64,000 bases of DNA from Planctomycetota bacterium. Its GTDB lineage: Bacteria; Planctomycetota; UBA1135; GCA-002686595. The translations under genes and the position numbers were made by a program. The stretch lies in the NCBI GenBank assembly GCA_016709875.1, contig JADJLZ010000004.1, positions 62,001-126,000 of the forward strand, read 5' to 3'. This document shows positions 1 to 7,920 of this stretch, piece after piece (positions within the stretch are counted from its first letter, which is position 1; each line of letters begins with the position of its first letter). The notes under the pieces were generated by a model. It was given only the letters and a program-made list of their open reading frames with translations, searched no databases and was not told the origin of the DNA.

Positions 1-477
1 ATCCCGCGCTTCGGCCAGCTGGGCGTGATCGCGTCGATGCAGGGCATCCACTGCGTCTCGGACGGGCCTTGGGTGCCGCAGCGCATCGGTGCGGAGCGCG
101 CGCGCAGCGGCGCGTACGTCTGGCGCAGCCTGCTCGACACGGGCGCCGTCGTGTGCAACGGAACCGACGCGCCGGTCGAGGACGTCGACCCGCTGCCCTG
201 CTTTCGCGCCTCGGTGACGCGCAAGCTCCCCGACGGCACGAGCTTCTACCCCGAGCAGCGCATGTCGCGCCTCGAGGCGCTGAAGAGCTACACGCTCTGG
301 GCCGCGTACGCGGCTTTCGAGGAGGACGTCAAGGGCTCGCTCGCGCCGGGCAAGTATGGCGACGTGACCGTGATCGACCGCGACGTCCTGCGCATCCCCG
401 AGGTGGAGCTGGCCGGTGCGCGCGTGCTGATGACCATCGTGGGGGGCAAGGTGGCGTGGAAGCGCGAAGGGCACTGA
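1..477 (+). CDS. Amidohydrolase family protein, C-terminal part (5' end outside window)
   Basis: The frame is open from the first base, so only the last 158 residues are seen. The visible part holds the end of a metal-dependent amidohydrolase (YtcJ-like) barrel: a CNGTDAPVEDVDP stretch carries the late metal-binding/catalytic Asp, and the composite beta-sandwich end follows (SLAPGKYGDVTVIDRDVLRIP, then a VGGKVAWKR strand). The family hydrolyses amide or related bonds; the substrate cannot be read from this fragment. The stop lies 22 bases inside the following alkyltransferase-like gene, so the two are probably co-transcribed. Confidence 0.8.
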   Translation: MPRFGQLGVIASMQGIHCVSDGPWVPQRIGAERARSGAYVWRSLLDTGAVVCNGTDAPVEDVDPLPCFRASVTRKLPDGTSFYPEQRMSRLEALKSYTLWAAYAAFEEDVKGSLAPGKYGDVTVIDRDVLRIPEVELAGARVLMTIVGGKVAWKREGH

Positions 478-791
478 ACGCGAGCGAACTCGCGCGCGAG
501 CGCATCCTCGCCACGGTGGACTCGATCCCGCGCGGCCGCGTGGCTACCTACGGCCAGGTCGCGCTCGAGGCGGGACTCCAGGGCCGCGCGCGACTCGTCG
601 GGCGGGCGCTGCGTGGACTGGGGCCGCGTTCGAGGATCCCCTGGTGGCGCGTGCTCGGCGCGGGCGGGATCGTGCGCGTCAGCGGAGCTGCGCGCGCCGA
701 GCAGTCGCGAAAGCTGGCGCGCGAGGGCGTGGCTGTTTCGTCCAGTGGGCGCGTCGACCTCGCGCGCCATCACTGGCGCGCTCAGGGATAG
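456..791 (+). CDS. Alkyltransferase-like (ATL) DNA-repair protein, MGMT-related
   Basis: A protein of about 111 residues matching the DNA-binding domain of O6-alkylguanine-DNA alkyltransferase: RILATVDSIPRGRVATYGQVA, the ARLVGRAL helix, then PWWRV where MGMT has PCHRV. The acceptor Cys is replaced by Trp, which marks the ATL group. ATL proteins bind O6-alkylguanine without repairing it and flag it for nucleotide excision repair (family knowledge). The second Trp (PWWRV rather than PWHRV) also removes the usual His. A GTG at 456 is the most likely start and overlaps the previous gene. The 3' end overlaps the convergent sulfatase-type gene by 10 bp. Confidence 0.85.
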   Translation: MEARRALNASELARERILATVDSIPRGRVATYGQVALEAGLQGRARLVGRALRGLGPRSRIPWWRVLGAGGIVRVSGAARAEQSRKLAREGVAVSSSGRVDLARHHWRAQG

Positions 792-2680
792 CGGTACTCG
801 CGCGCCTCGTAGCGCTCGAAGGCGGACTGGAAGACCGCCGTCGCGTCCAGCGCGAGCTCGCGCTGCTCGGGCGTCACCTGCGCGGGCGGGACGAGCGTGA
901 AAGCGTCGCTCTCCCGGCCCGTGCGCGTGTAGTACTCGATCTGCTTCTGCAGGCCGAGCACGACCAGAGTCTTGTCGGTCAGCATGCCGACGTCGCGGTT
1001 GTGCTGCAGGAAGGCGCGCCCGCCTTCGCTCGGCAGGCCGAGCACGCTCGAGCCGAGGAAGGGTGTCTGCTCCTGGATGCCCGCAAGGGCGAGCAGCGTC
1101 GGCGCGAGGTCGATCTGCGAGCACAAGCGGTCGATCTGCACGCCCTTCCAGCGCGAGTCGGGCACGAGGAACAGCGCCGGGATGCGGTAGCTGGGAGCGG
1201 GGATCGATTCCGAACCGTAGACGCGCGCGCCGTGGTCGCCGACGAGCAGCACGAGCGTGTCCTCGAGCATTCCCTCGGCGGCGAGCGTGTCGAGATAGGC
1301 TCCCATGCACTCGTCGGCGTAGGCCACGCCGGCGCGGCGGCTGCGCGGGATGCGCGCGTTGACCGGACTCTCGGGCGGGATCAGGTAGGGCTTGTGATTG
1401 CTGACCGAGAGCAGCGTGGCGAAGAGCTTCTCGCCGTTGGCGCGCGCCTTGCGCTGGCGTTCGAGCAGCGCGTCGAAGATGTAGCGGTCGGCGACGCCCC
1501 ATGCGGTGCGGAAGGCGTCCGAGGGATAGTCGGGCTGCTCGACGAACTCGTTCCACCCGTTCTTCGAGAGGAAGCCCTTCATCGAGTCGAAGATCGCGTA
1601 CCCGCCGTAGAAGAAGCCGGTCGTGTAGCCGTGCGCCCCGAAGACGCGCGCGAGCGTGGGGATGCAGTCGGACTTCTCGCGCTTCAGGATCGCGTCGCCG
1701 GGCAGCGGCAGGAAGGAAGCGACGATGCCCTCGATGCCGCGCACGGTGCGGTTGCCGTTGGCGATGAGCTGGGTCAGCAGCAGGCCTTCCTTCGACCAGC
1801 GGTCGAAGCACGGCGTGAGCTGCTTTTCGGGATGACCGAGCACGCCGACGAACTCGCTCCCGAAGCTCTCCTCGAGCACGACGACGACCTGCGAGGGGGT
1901 GCGCGGGGCGCGCGGCGCCTCAGCCAGCGGGAGCCTGCCGCGCGCGAGCACGGCGTCGGCACGCGAGCGGGCTTGCGGAGAGGGCATGTCGGGGTAGTAG
2001 AGGTGCCAGTCGAGGCTGGCGGTCGCGAAGGCGTGCACGAGCCCGAGCGAGCCGTTGCGTGCGAGCTCGTTCTCGACGCGGTCGTCGCTCCACTGCGCGG
2101 GCAGCGCCCAGAGCACAGCGCCGCAGGCGAGCGCGAGCGCGCCGGCTGCACCGAGCGCACGCAGCCGAGCGGCAAAGCGCAGCTTCTCCGGCGCGAGCCC
2201 GTGCAGCGCGCGGTGCGCGAGGTACGCGAGCAGCGCGCCCCCCGCAACGGAGATGCCCAGGTACAGCGGCACGTTGTAGCTCTCGCCGATGTTGGTGAAG
2301 ACTTCGGTCGGATAGATCAGGTAGTCGAGCGCGACGTGGTTGAAACGCGCCTCGAACTCGTCGAAGAAGAACCACTGCGTGAAGGCGTGGAAGACGAGCG
2401 CCGTGCAGTAAAGCCCGAAAAAAGTCGAGCGCGGCCAGGCGCGCCGCAGCAGGCCTGCGGGCAGCAGCGCGAGTCCCGCGAAGAGCGGCGCGCAGGCGAC
2501 GCAGGCGGTGAGCAGGTCGAGCGCGAGGCCCAGAGCCAGGCACACCAGCAGCGCTGCGACCGAGCTGTGCTCGGGCCGGTAGGCGGCGCACAGCGCGATG
2601 CGCAGCAGCGTGCCGATCAGAACGGGCGGCCAGACGAGCCACGCGGCCAGGTGCACGCGCGGAGAGCGGGGGAGCGGCAT
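782..2680 (-). CDS. LtaS/MdoB-type sulfatase-fold integral membrane protein
   Basis: A 632-residue protein. The first ~210 residues contain about five hydrophobic membrane segments; the rest is an extracytoplasmic alkaline-phosphatase-superfamily domain. VVVVLEESFGSEF is the first metal-binding strand, NGNRTVRGIEG supplies the candidate Thr nucleophile, and LLVGDHGARVYG is the late metal site. This layout matches lipoteichoic acid synthase and phosphoglycerol transferase I (COG1368), which move phosphoglycerol head groups onto cell-surface polymers. In a Gram-negative-type cell a glucan or other envelope substrate is more likely than lipoteichoic acid, but this is inference. It is convergent with the ATL gene and divergent from the S9 peptidase. 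Confidence 0.85.
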   Translation of the reverse strand: MPLPRSPRVHLAAWLVWPPVLIGTLLRIALCAAYRPEHSSVAALLVCLALGLALDLLTACVACAPLFAGLALLPAGLLRRAWPRSTFFGLYCTALVFHAFTQWFFFDEFEARFNHVALDYLIYPTEVFTNIGESYNVPLYLGISVAGGALLAYLAHRALHGLAPEKLRFAARLRALGAAGALALACGAVLWALPAQWSDDRVENELARNGSLGLVHAFATASLDWHLYYPDMPSPQARSRADAVLARGRLPLAEAPRAPRTPSQVVVVLEESFGSEFVGVLGHPEKQLTPCFDRWSKEGLLLTQLIANGNRTVRGIEGIVASFLPLPGDAILKREKSDCIPTLARVFGAHGYTTGFFYGGYAIFDSMKGFLSKNGWNEFVEQPDYPSDAFRTAWGVADRYIFDALLERQRKARANGEKLFATLLSVSNHKPYLIPPESPVNARIPRSRRAGVAYADECMGAYLDTLAAEGMLEDTLVLLVGDHGARVYGSESIPAPSYRIPALFLVPDSRWKGVQIDRLCSQIDLAPTLLALAGIQEQTPFLGSSVLGLPSEGGRAFLQHNRDVGMLTDKTLVVLGLQKQIEYYTRTGRESDAFTLVPPAQVTPEQRELALDATAVFQSAFERYEAREYRYP

Positions 2681-2795
2681 GGCGCCGGGAGTCTAGGCGC
2701 GTTGTGAACCTGCGATCAACAGCTGACGAAGGAAGTACAGCACAGGGGCGTGGGCGCCCTACCGGACCGTGGCGACCTCCGCTACCCTGCTCGGA

Positions 2796-5054
2796 ATGAA
2801 GCCCCACCTGCGAACGCTCTCGACCTCGCTCCTCGCCGCGTGCCTGTGCGCCTGCGCGGCCACCGAAACGAACAGCGAACTCGACCTCGCGCGATTGGAC
2901 TCCTCGACGGGCGCGGACTCCCCCGCACAGGGCCAGCCGACCTATCTGCTCTCGGGCGGGACGAAGCCGGCCGACGCCTCGGGCAAGCGCGCGATGGCGA
3001 TCGCGGACTACTACAAGTGCGCGACGCCCTCCGCGCCGGCGCTCAGCCCCGACGGCTCGCGCGTGGCTTTCGCGCTGCGGCACTACGAGTTCGAGGCGGG
3101 CAAGACCTGGTCCGAGCTGTGGATGATGAAGGCCGACGGCTCCGACCTGCGCCAGATGACCTCCGGCCGCAACACCGACACCGAGCCGCAGTTCACGCCC
3201 GACGGCAAGCGCATCTGCTTCATGTCGACGCGCAGCGGTGAGGCGCAGGTGTGGACGATCCCGGTCGACGGCGGCGAGCCGACGAAGCTCACGAGCTTCT
3301 ACGGCGGCCTGGGCGGGCCGGTCTGGTCGCCCGACGGCAAGTGGATCGCGTGCTCGGCGGACATCTTCCCCGAGTACGGCATCGACGAAGCGGCGCAGAA
3401 GCGCGTGGGCGAGGGGCTCGAGAAGGGCAAGCTCAAGGTGCACGTCGCCGACGACCTGTACTACCGCCACTGGACGAGCTGGGCCGACGGACGGCGCACG
3501 CACATCCTGCTCGTGGACGCGGCGAACGGCGCGGTCGTGAAGGACCTCACGCCCGGCAACTTCGAAAGCCCGATCTTCATGCTCGGCGGCGGGCGCGGCT
3601 ACGACTTCTCGCCCGACTCCAAGGAGCTGTGCTACGTCTCCAACCACGACGCCGACGAGGCCTGCTCGACCAACGCGGACCTGTGGACGGTCGCGGTCGA
3701 CGGCGCGATCAAGGAGACGAGCGCGCGCAATCTCACCGCGAAGAACAAGGGCTGGGACGGGTCGCCGCTGTACTCGCCCGACGGGAAGTACATCGGCTTC
3801 ATCAGCCAGGAGACGCCGGGCTACGAGTCGGACCTGAAGCGCCTCGCGCTCCTGGACCGCAAGAGCGGTGCTGTGACCTACCTCACCGACCGCGAGAGCT
3901 TCGACAACTGGGTCGACGACTTCCGTTGGACGAAGGACGGGAGCGCGCTCGTCTTCGAGGCCGAGCTGCACGGCCGCACGCCGCTCTATCGCATCCCGGT
4001 CGCGGGCGGAACGCCGATCGAGCAGCTGGTGCACTCCTACATCGCGGGCTGGGAGCTCACCCCCGATGGGCAAGGCGTGGTCTACGGCCGGCGTTCGATC
4101 GGCGAGCCGGGTGAGATCTTCTCCGCCAAGCTCGCGCCCGCGCGCGGCGTCGCCGCTTCGGGCGCCGACAAGCGCCGCCTGACGCAGATCAACGCGCAGA
4201 TCGAGTCGCAGGTCGACTTCCGTCCGGCGCAGGAGTACTGGTTCGAGGGCGACGGTCAGAAGGTGCACTGCTTCCTCGTCACGCCGCACGACTTCGACCC
4301 GACCAAGAAGTACCCGTTGATCTTGAACGTGCACGGCGGACCGCAGTCGCAGTGGGCCGACTCCTTCCGCGGCGACTGGCAGGTCTATCCCGCGGCGGGC
4401 TACGTGGTCGCCTTCTGCAATCCGACCGGCTCGACGGGCTACGGCCAGAAGCTCACCGACGGCATCGCACGCGACTGGGGCGGACGTGTCTACCGCGACC
4501 TGATGAACGTCACCGACCAGCTCGAGAAGCTGCCCTTCGTCGACGCCCAGCGCGTGGGCCTGATGGGCTGGTCCTACGGCGGCTACATGACGATGTGGAT
4601 GCAAGGCCACACCGACCGGTTCAAGTGCATCGCCTCGATGATGGGCGTGTACGACCTGAAGGCCGAGTACGGCGCGACCGAGGAGCTGTGGTTCCCCGAG
4701 CACGACTTCGGCGGCACGCCCTGGGAGAGCGGCGACTACGACAAGTGGTCGCCCTCGAACTTCGTCAAGAACTTCAAGACGCCGGCGCTGGTGGTCACGG
4801 GCGAGCTCGACTACCGCGTGCCCTACACGCTGAGCCTCGAGTACTACACCGCGCTGCGCAAGATGAAGGTGCCCGCGCGCCTGGTCGTGCTGCCCAACGC
4901 CGGTCACTGGCCGGCCTGGCACGAGATGGCGTTCTACTACGACGCGCACCTAGACTTCTTTCACACGTACCTCGGCGGCGAACCCGCGCCGTACGACGTG
5001 AAGCAGTACTCGCGCAACCTGCAATTCAGCAAGGAACCGCCGGCCAAGCCGTGA
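2796..5054 (+). CDS. S9 family prolyl oligopeptidase-like serine peptidase (lipoprotein)
   Basis: A 752-residue exported peptidase. The ATG at 2796 gives a lipoprotein signal with lipobox LAAC near residue 17. Residues ~70-450 form a beta-propeller built from PD40/TolB-like blades (recurrent SPDGK and TPDGQ turns). The C-terminal alpha/beta-hydrolase has the nucleophile in GWSYGGYMT, the acid in GELDYRVPY and the His in NAGHWPAW, typical of dipeptidyl/acylaminoacyl peptidases. It probably cleaves short peptides at the periplasmic or outer face. Its stop overlaps the GTG start of the SDR gene by 4 bp (GTGA), which implies translational coupling. Confidence 0.93.
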   Translation: MKPHLRTLSTSLLAACLCACAATETNSELDLARLDSSTGADSPAQGQPTYLLSGGTKPADASGKRAMAIADYYKCATPSAPALSPDGSRVAFALRHYEFEAGKTWSELWMMKADGSDLRQMTSGRNTDTEPQFTPDGKRICFMSTRSGEAQVWTIPVDGGEPTKLTSFYGGLGGPVWSPDGKWIACSADIFPEYGIDEAAQKRVGEGLEKGKLKVHVADDLYYRHWTSWADGRRTHILLVDAANGAVVKDLTPGNFESPIFMLGGGRGYDFSPDSKELCYVSNHDADEACSTNADLWTVAVDGAIKETSARNLTAKNKGWDGSPLYSPDGKYIGFISQETPGYESDLKRLALLDRKSGAVTYLTDRESFDNWVDDFRWTKDGSALVFEAELHGRTPLYRIPVAGGTPIEQLVHSYIAGWELTPDGQGVVYGRRSIGEPGEIFSAKLAPARGVAASGADKRRLTQINAQIESQVDFRPAQEYWFEGDGQKVHCFLVTPHDFDPTKKYPLILNVHGGPQSQWADSFRGDWQVYPAAGYVVAFCNPTGSTGYGQKLTDGIARDWGGRVYRDLMNVTDQLEKLPFVDAQRVGLMGWSYGGYMTMWMQGHTDRFKCIASMMGVYDLKAEYGATEELWFPEHDFGGTPWESGDYDKWSPSNFVKNFKTPALVVTGELDYRVPYTLSLEYYTALRKMKVPARLVVLPNAGHWPAWHEMAFYYDAHLDFFHTYLGGEPAPYDVKQYSRNLQFSKEPPAKP

Positions 5055-5740
5055 GCGCCGCGCCGCGCACGATCGTTCTCACGGGCGCTTCGAGAGGGCT
5101 GGGTCGCGCGCTGGCGCACGAGAGTGCGCGCGCGGGACAGCGCGTGATCGGATGTGCTCGTTCGCGCGAACACATGGCTGAGCTCCGCGCGGAGCTCGGG
5201 GCCCCGCACGATTTCGAAGCTGTTGACGTTTGCGACGACGCAGCGGTCGCGCGCTGGGCCGCGCGTGCGATCGCCGCGCACGGCGCGCCCGACCTCTTGA
5301 TCAACAACGCCGGGCGGATGAACGACCAGCTCGAACTGTGGAAGCTCAGCGCGCAGCAGTTCGACGCCGTACTCGACACCAACGTCAAGGGCGTCGTGAA
5401 CGTGCTGCGCCACTTCGTCCCGGCCATGCTCGCGCGCGGCAGTGGCGTGATCGTGAACCTGAGCTCGGGCTGGGGCCGCAGCGTGGACGCGCTCGTCGCG
5501 CCCTACTGCGCCTCGAAATTCGCCGTGGAAGGGCTCACGCAGGCGCTCGCGCTCGAATTGCCCGAGGGTCTGGCTGCCATAGCGCTCAGCCCGGGTGTCG
5601 TGGACACGGAAATGCTGCGCCAGTGCTGGGCCGACGAGGCAGGCTCGTATCCAAAGCCCGAGAGCTGGGCGCGCAAGGCGCTGCCGTTCCTGCTGCGCCT
5701 GGGTCCACGCGACAACGGCAAGTCTATGACGGTCAATTGA
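5051..5740 (+). CDS. Short-chain dehydrogenase/reductase
   Basis: A 229-residue SDR. The nucleotide-binding motif TGASRGLG is near residue 13, NNAG lies mid-protein, the catalytic Ser is in NLSSGWG and the YxxxK pair is in YCASK, followed by the LSPGVVDTEM loop. All catalytic residues of a classical NAD(P)-dependent SDR are present. The substrate is unknown. The GTG start overlaps the stop of the upstream S9 peptidase, so both are likely made from one mRNA; whether they share a pathway is not evident. Confidence 0.9.
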   Translation: MSAAPRTIVLTGASRGLGRALAHESARAGQRVIGCARSREHMAELRAELGAPHDFEAVDVCDDAAVARWAARAIAAHGAPDLLINNAGRMNDQLELWKLSAQQFDAVLDTNVKGVVNVLRHFVPAMLARGSGVIVNLSSGWGRSVDALVAPYCASKFAVEGLTQALALELPEGLAAIALSPGVVDTEMLRQCWADEAGSYPKPESWARKALPFLLRLGPRDNGKSMTVN

Positions 5741-5854
5741 GCGGGCCGCGCGCGGGGCACTTCTCCTCCCACTGCTACGAGAGTGCGCTAGGATGAGGGT
5801 CCCATCCCGTGTTCGTATTGGCGCCGCGCTTCCAGCGGCGCGGAGAATCCTGGC

Positions 5855-7174
5855 TTGCAGACTCCGAATGCAGAAGGCGCACGCCCGCCGCTCAGGCGCC
5901 GTCGCTGGTTCCGGATGCTGTCGCTGCAGCTGTGCGTGCTGCTCGCGGCGGGCATCACGGCGGAAGTGGCCGTGCGCATCGTGAAGAGCGTCCGCGGCGA
6001 CGGCTGGTCGTCGGAGAGCACGCGCACAGCGCTGGAGCAGGCGCGCGGCGCAACCGAGGTGTTCAGCGCGAGCGCCGGCGGCGCCTGGTTCAAGAACCCC
6101 GACGACGATCCGCAGCGCGCACTGCACCTCCACCCGTACTTCGGCTGGGAGTCCGGAACGCGCGAGATCTGCACCGATGCCGACCTCGAGTTCCAGCGCA
6201 AGCCAGCCAACGCGAACGCCTACGAGCTCATGCTCCTGGGCGGTTCGGTCGCCTCCATGTTCGGGATCGAAGAGTACGGCGCCGCCGAGTTGCGTGCGCA
6301 ACTGCTGGCCGATCCGCGCTTCCAGGGCCGTGAAATCCACATCATGAACGTCGCCCGCGGAGGCTCGAAGCAGCCGCAGCAGGTGAACCGGCTGGTCTAC
6401 CTGCTCGCGCTCGGCATCCGCATCGACGGCGTGATCGAGCTCGACGGCTTCAACGAGGTGGCGCTGGGCAACAAGAACGCGAAGCAGGGCATCCACCCCG
6501 TCTTTCCGTCCGGGGACCACTGGGCCTACCTCGGCAGCACCGGCGCGACGGACCGCAAGGGGATCGATCTGATGCTCGAGCTGCGCTTGAGCCAGCGCGC
6601 GGTGGCGGCGGCCTGTGATCGGGCGCTCGACTGGCAGCTCTACCGCAGCGCGCTGTTCGGCTCCATCGCGTTGGGCAACGTGCACCAGTTGCAGCAGCGC
6701 GTCGGGCTGCAACAGGAGGAGTGCACGCGCTACCTCACTCTGCAATCCTCCAACGTCGTGCGCGGACCGGTCTTCGCGAGCAACGCGACCGGCGCGGTGG
6801 GGGAGAGCCTGCGCTCCTGGTACCAGTGCTCGCTCACGATGCAGGAGATCTGCCGTGCGCGCTCGATCCACTACCTGCACGTCCTGCAGCCGACGCTGCA
6901 CGACAAGGGTTCGAAACCCGTGACCAAGCGCGAGCTCGAGACCGGCGCCATCGATCCCTCGTGGCTGCAAGGAGTTCAGCTGGGCTACCCGCGCATGCGC
7001 GCGGCCGGAAGCGCCCTGCGGGAGCACGGCGTGAACTACTACGACGCCTCGGGAGTCTTTGCCGGCGTCGAAGGGCCGATCTACCACGACGCGTGCCACT
7101 TCGGCCCGCCCGGGAACAAGATCCTCGCGCGCGCGATCGCGAAGGCCTACCTCGATTCGATGCCGGCGAAGTGA
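5855..7174 (+). CDS. Membrane-anchored SGNH/GDSL-like protein of unknown function
   Basis: 439 residues from a TTG start at 5855 (an ATG at 5915 would drop the basic N-terminus). An RRRR-rich cytoplasmic tail is followed by one hydrophobic segment (residues ~21-43) and a large extracytoplasmic domain. The domain has LLGGSVASMFG (block I-like Ser), a central LDGFNEVALG (Asn block) and a late YHDACHFGPPGN (DxxH-like). These are the spacing and motifs of SGNH hydrolases such as surface polysaccharide O-acetyl-esterases/transferases. The assignment rests on motifs only; substrate and partner genes are not evident. Confidence 0.65.
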   Translation: MQTPNAEGARPPLRRRRWFRMLSLQLCVLLAAGITAEVAVRIVKSVRGDGWSSESTRTALEQARGATEVFSASAGGAWFKNPDDDPQRALHLHPYFGWESGTREICTDADLEFQRKPANANAYELMLLGGSVASMFGIEEYGAAELRAQLLADPRFQGREIHIMNVARGGSKQPQQVNRLVYLLALGIRIDGVIELDGFNEVALGNKNAKQGIHPVFPSGDHWAYLGSTGATDRKGIDLMLELRLSQRAVAAACDRALDWQLYRSALFGSIALGNVHQLQQRVGLQQEECTRYLTLQSSNVVRGPVFASNATGAVGESLRSWYQCSLTMQEICRARSIHYLHVLQPTLHDKGSKPVTKRELETGAIDPSWLQGVQLGYPRMRAAGSALREHGVNYYDASGVFAGVEGPIYHDACHFGPPGNKILARAIAKAYLDSMPAK

Positions 7175-7188
7175 GGCGGGGCTCTCAG

Positions 7189-7245
7189 GCGTCCACAGCC
7201 GGCGTGTAGTCCTTCGCACCGGGCTGCAGCTGGCCGGTCGCGCGC
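7189..7245. repeat. 57-bp direct repeat, copy A (extra copy of radical SAM gene 3' end)
   Basis: This stretch matches 7925..7981 at 54 of 57 positions in the same orientation. The partner copy encodes the last residues (TGQLQPGAKDYTPAVDA) of the radical SAM gene. Here the same tail is present without its gene, on the far side of the DUF433/DUF5615 module. Confidence 0.95.
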
Positions 7246-7602
7246 TCACTCGGTGCGACGGCGAATGCCGGATTCCTCGACGATCCAGAGCTCGCCGGAG
7301 ATGCGCTGGAACTCCATAGTGGCGAGGACCTGATCCATGAGCTTGAGCAGGTGATCCGGGTCCTGCCGTCGCACACGGAAAACGAGGATGCCGGCGAATT
7401 CGGCCGGTGGATAGCGGCGGATGTCGCAGAAGTCCCGATCGAGCGTCGCGAGGATCCTGTGCTCTTTCCGAATCACGTCCGCGAGCACGCTGTCCTCGGA
7501 ACCTGCAAGCCCCTGGTCGCGAACCGTAAGCGCATCGTGTCCCTGGCGCGCGAGGGACCGCGCCAGTTCGGTCGGGAGGTTCTCGTCGAGCTTGAACTGC
7601 AC
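7246..7602 (-). CDS. DUF5615 PIN-like toxin
   Basis: 118 residues. The start MQFKLDENLP, then GHDALTVRDQGLAGSED and RILATLDRDFCDIRRYP, match the DUF5615/Mut7-C-like PIN-fold family, with acidic residues at LDEN, SED and DRDF as putative metal ligands. Such proteins are usually encoded directly downstream of a DUF433 protein and are regarded as toxins with probable RNase activity (family knowledge). The GTG start overlaps the TAG stop of the DUF433 gene by one base (TAGTG). The coding end abuts the extra copy of the radical SAM 3' tail. Confidence 0.85.
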   Translation of the reverse strand: MQFKLDENLPTELARSLARQGHDALTVRDQGLAGSEDSVLADVIRKEHRILATLDRDFCDIRRYPPAEFAGILVFRVRRQDPDHLLKLMDQVLATMEFQRISGELWIVEESGIRRRTE

Positions 7603-7838
7603 TACGCCGCACCGGGCATGAACGGGATCACGTCCTCGCGCGAGAGTTCGGCCGCGTAGGCGATCGAAGCCAGGACGTCATCCCTCGTCAGCGAGGGGTA
7701 GCTGGCGAGGATCTGCTCGATCGTGCGGCTGGCTGCCAAGTTGTCGAGCACGACCGAAACCATCACGCGTGTCCCGCGAACGCAGGCCTTGCCGTGGCAG
7801 ATTTTCGGGTCGGCGACGATTCGTTCCTGCCAATTCAT
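7602..7838 (-). CDS. DUF433 antitoxin
   Basis: A 78-residue DUF433 protein (MNWQERIVADPKICHGKACV, GTRVMVSVVLDNLA, then SYPSLTRDDVLASIAYAAEL). The fold is a winged/ribbon DNA-binding type seen in VapB-like antitoxins. The ATG at 7838 has a GAGGAG ribosome-binding site 5 bases upstream. It is the first gene of a two-gene toxin-antitoxin operon with the PIN-like gene. The pair sits between two direct copies of the radical SAM 3' end, suggesting that it arrived as a cassette. Confidence 0.88.
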   Translation of the reverse strand: MNWQERIVADPKICHGKACVRGTRVMVSVVLDNLAASRTIEQILASYPSLTRDDVLASIAYAAELSREDVIPFMPGAA

Positions 7839-7920
7839 GAGGCGCTCCTCTTCGAGGATAGCTCGCGGACGGGTTCCAGGCCACGAGCGCCCTTGGGCAC
7901 CCGGAACTATGCTCGGCCCG

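Noticed and set aside
7246..7838. Reading the DUF433/DUF5615 pair as a retron or other defence system
   Set aside because: No reverse transcriptase, nuclease effector or ncRNA is present; a two-gene toxin-antitoxin pair explains it fully.
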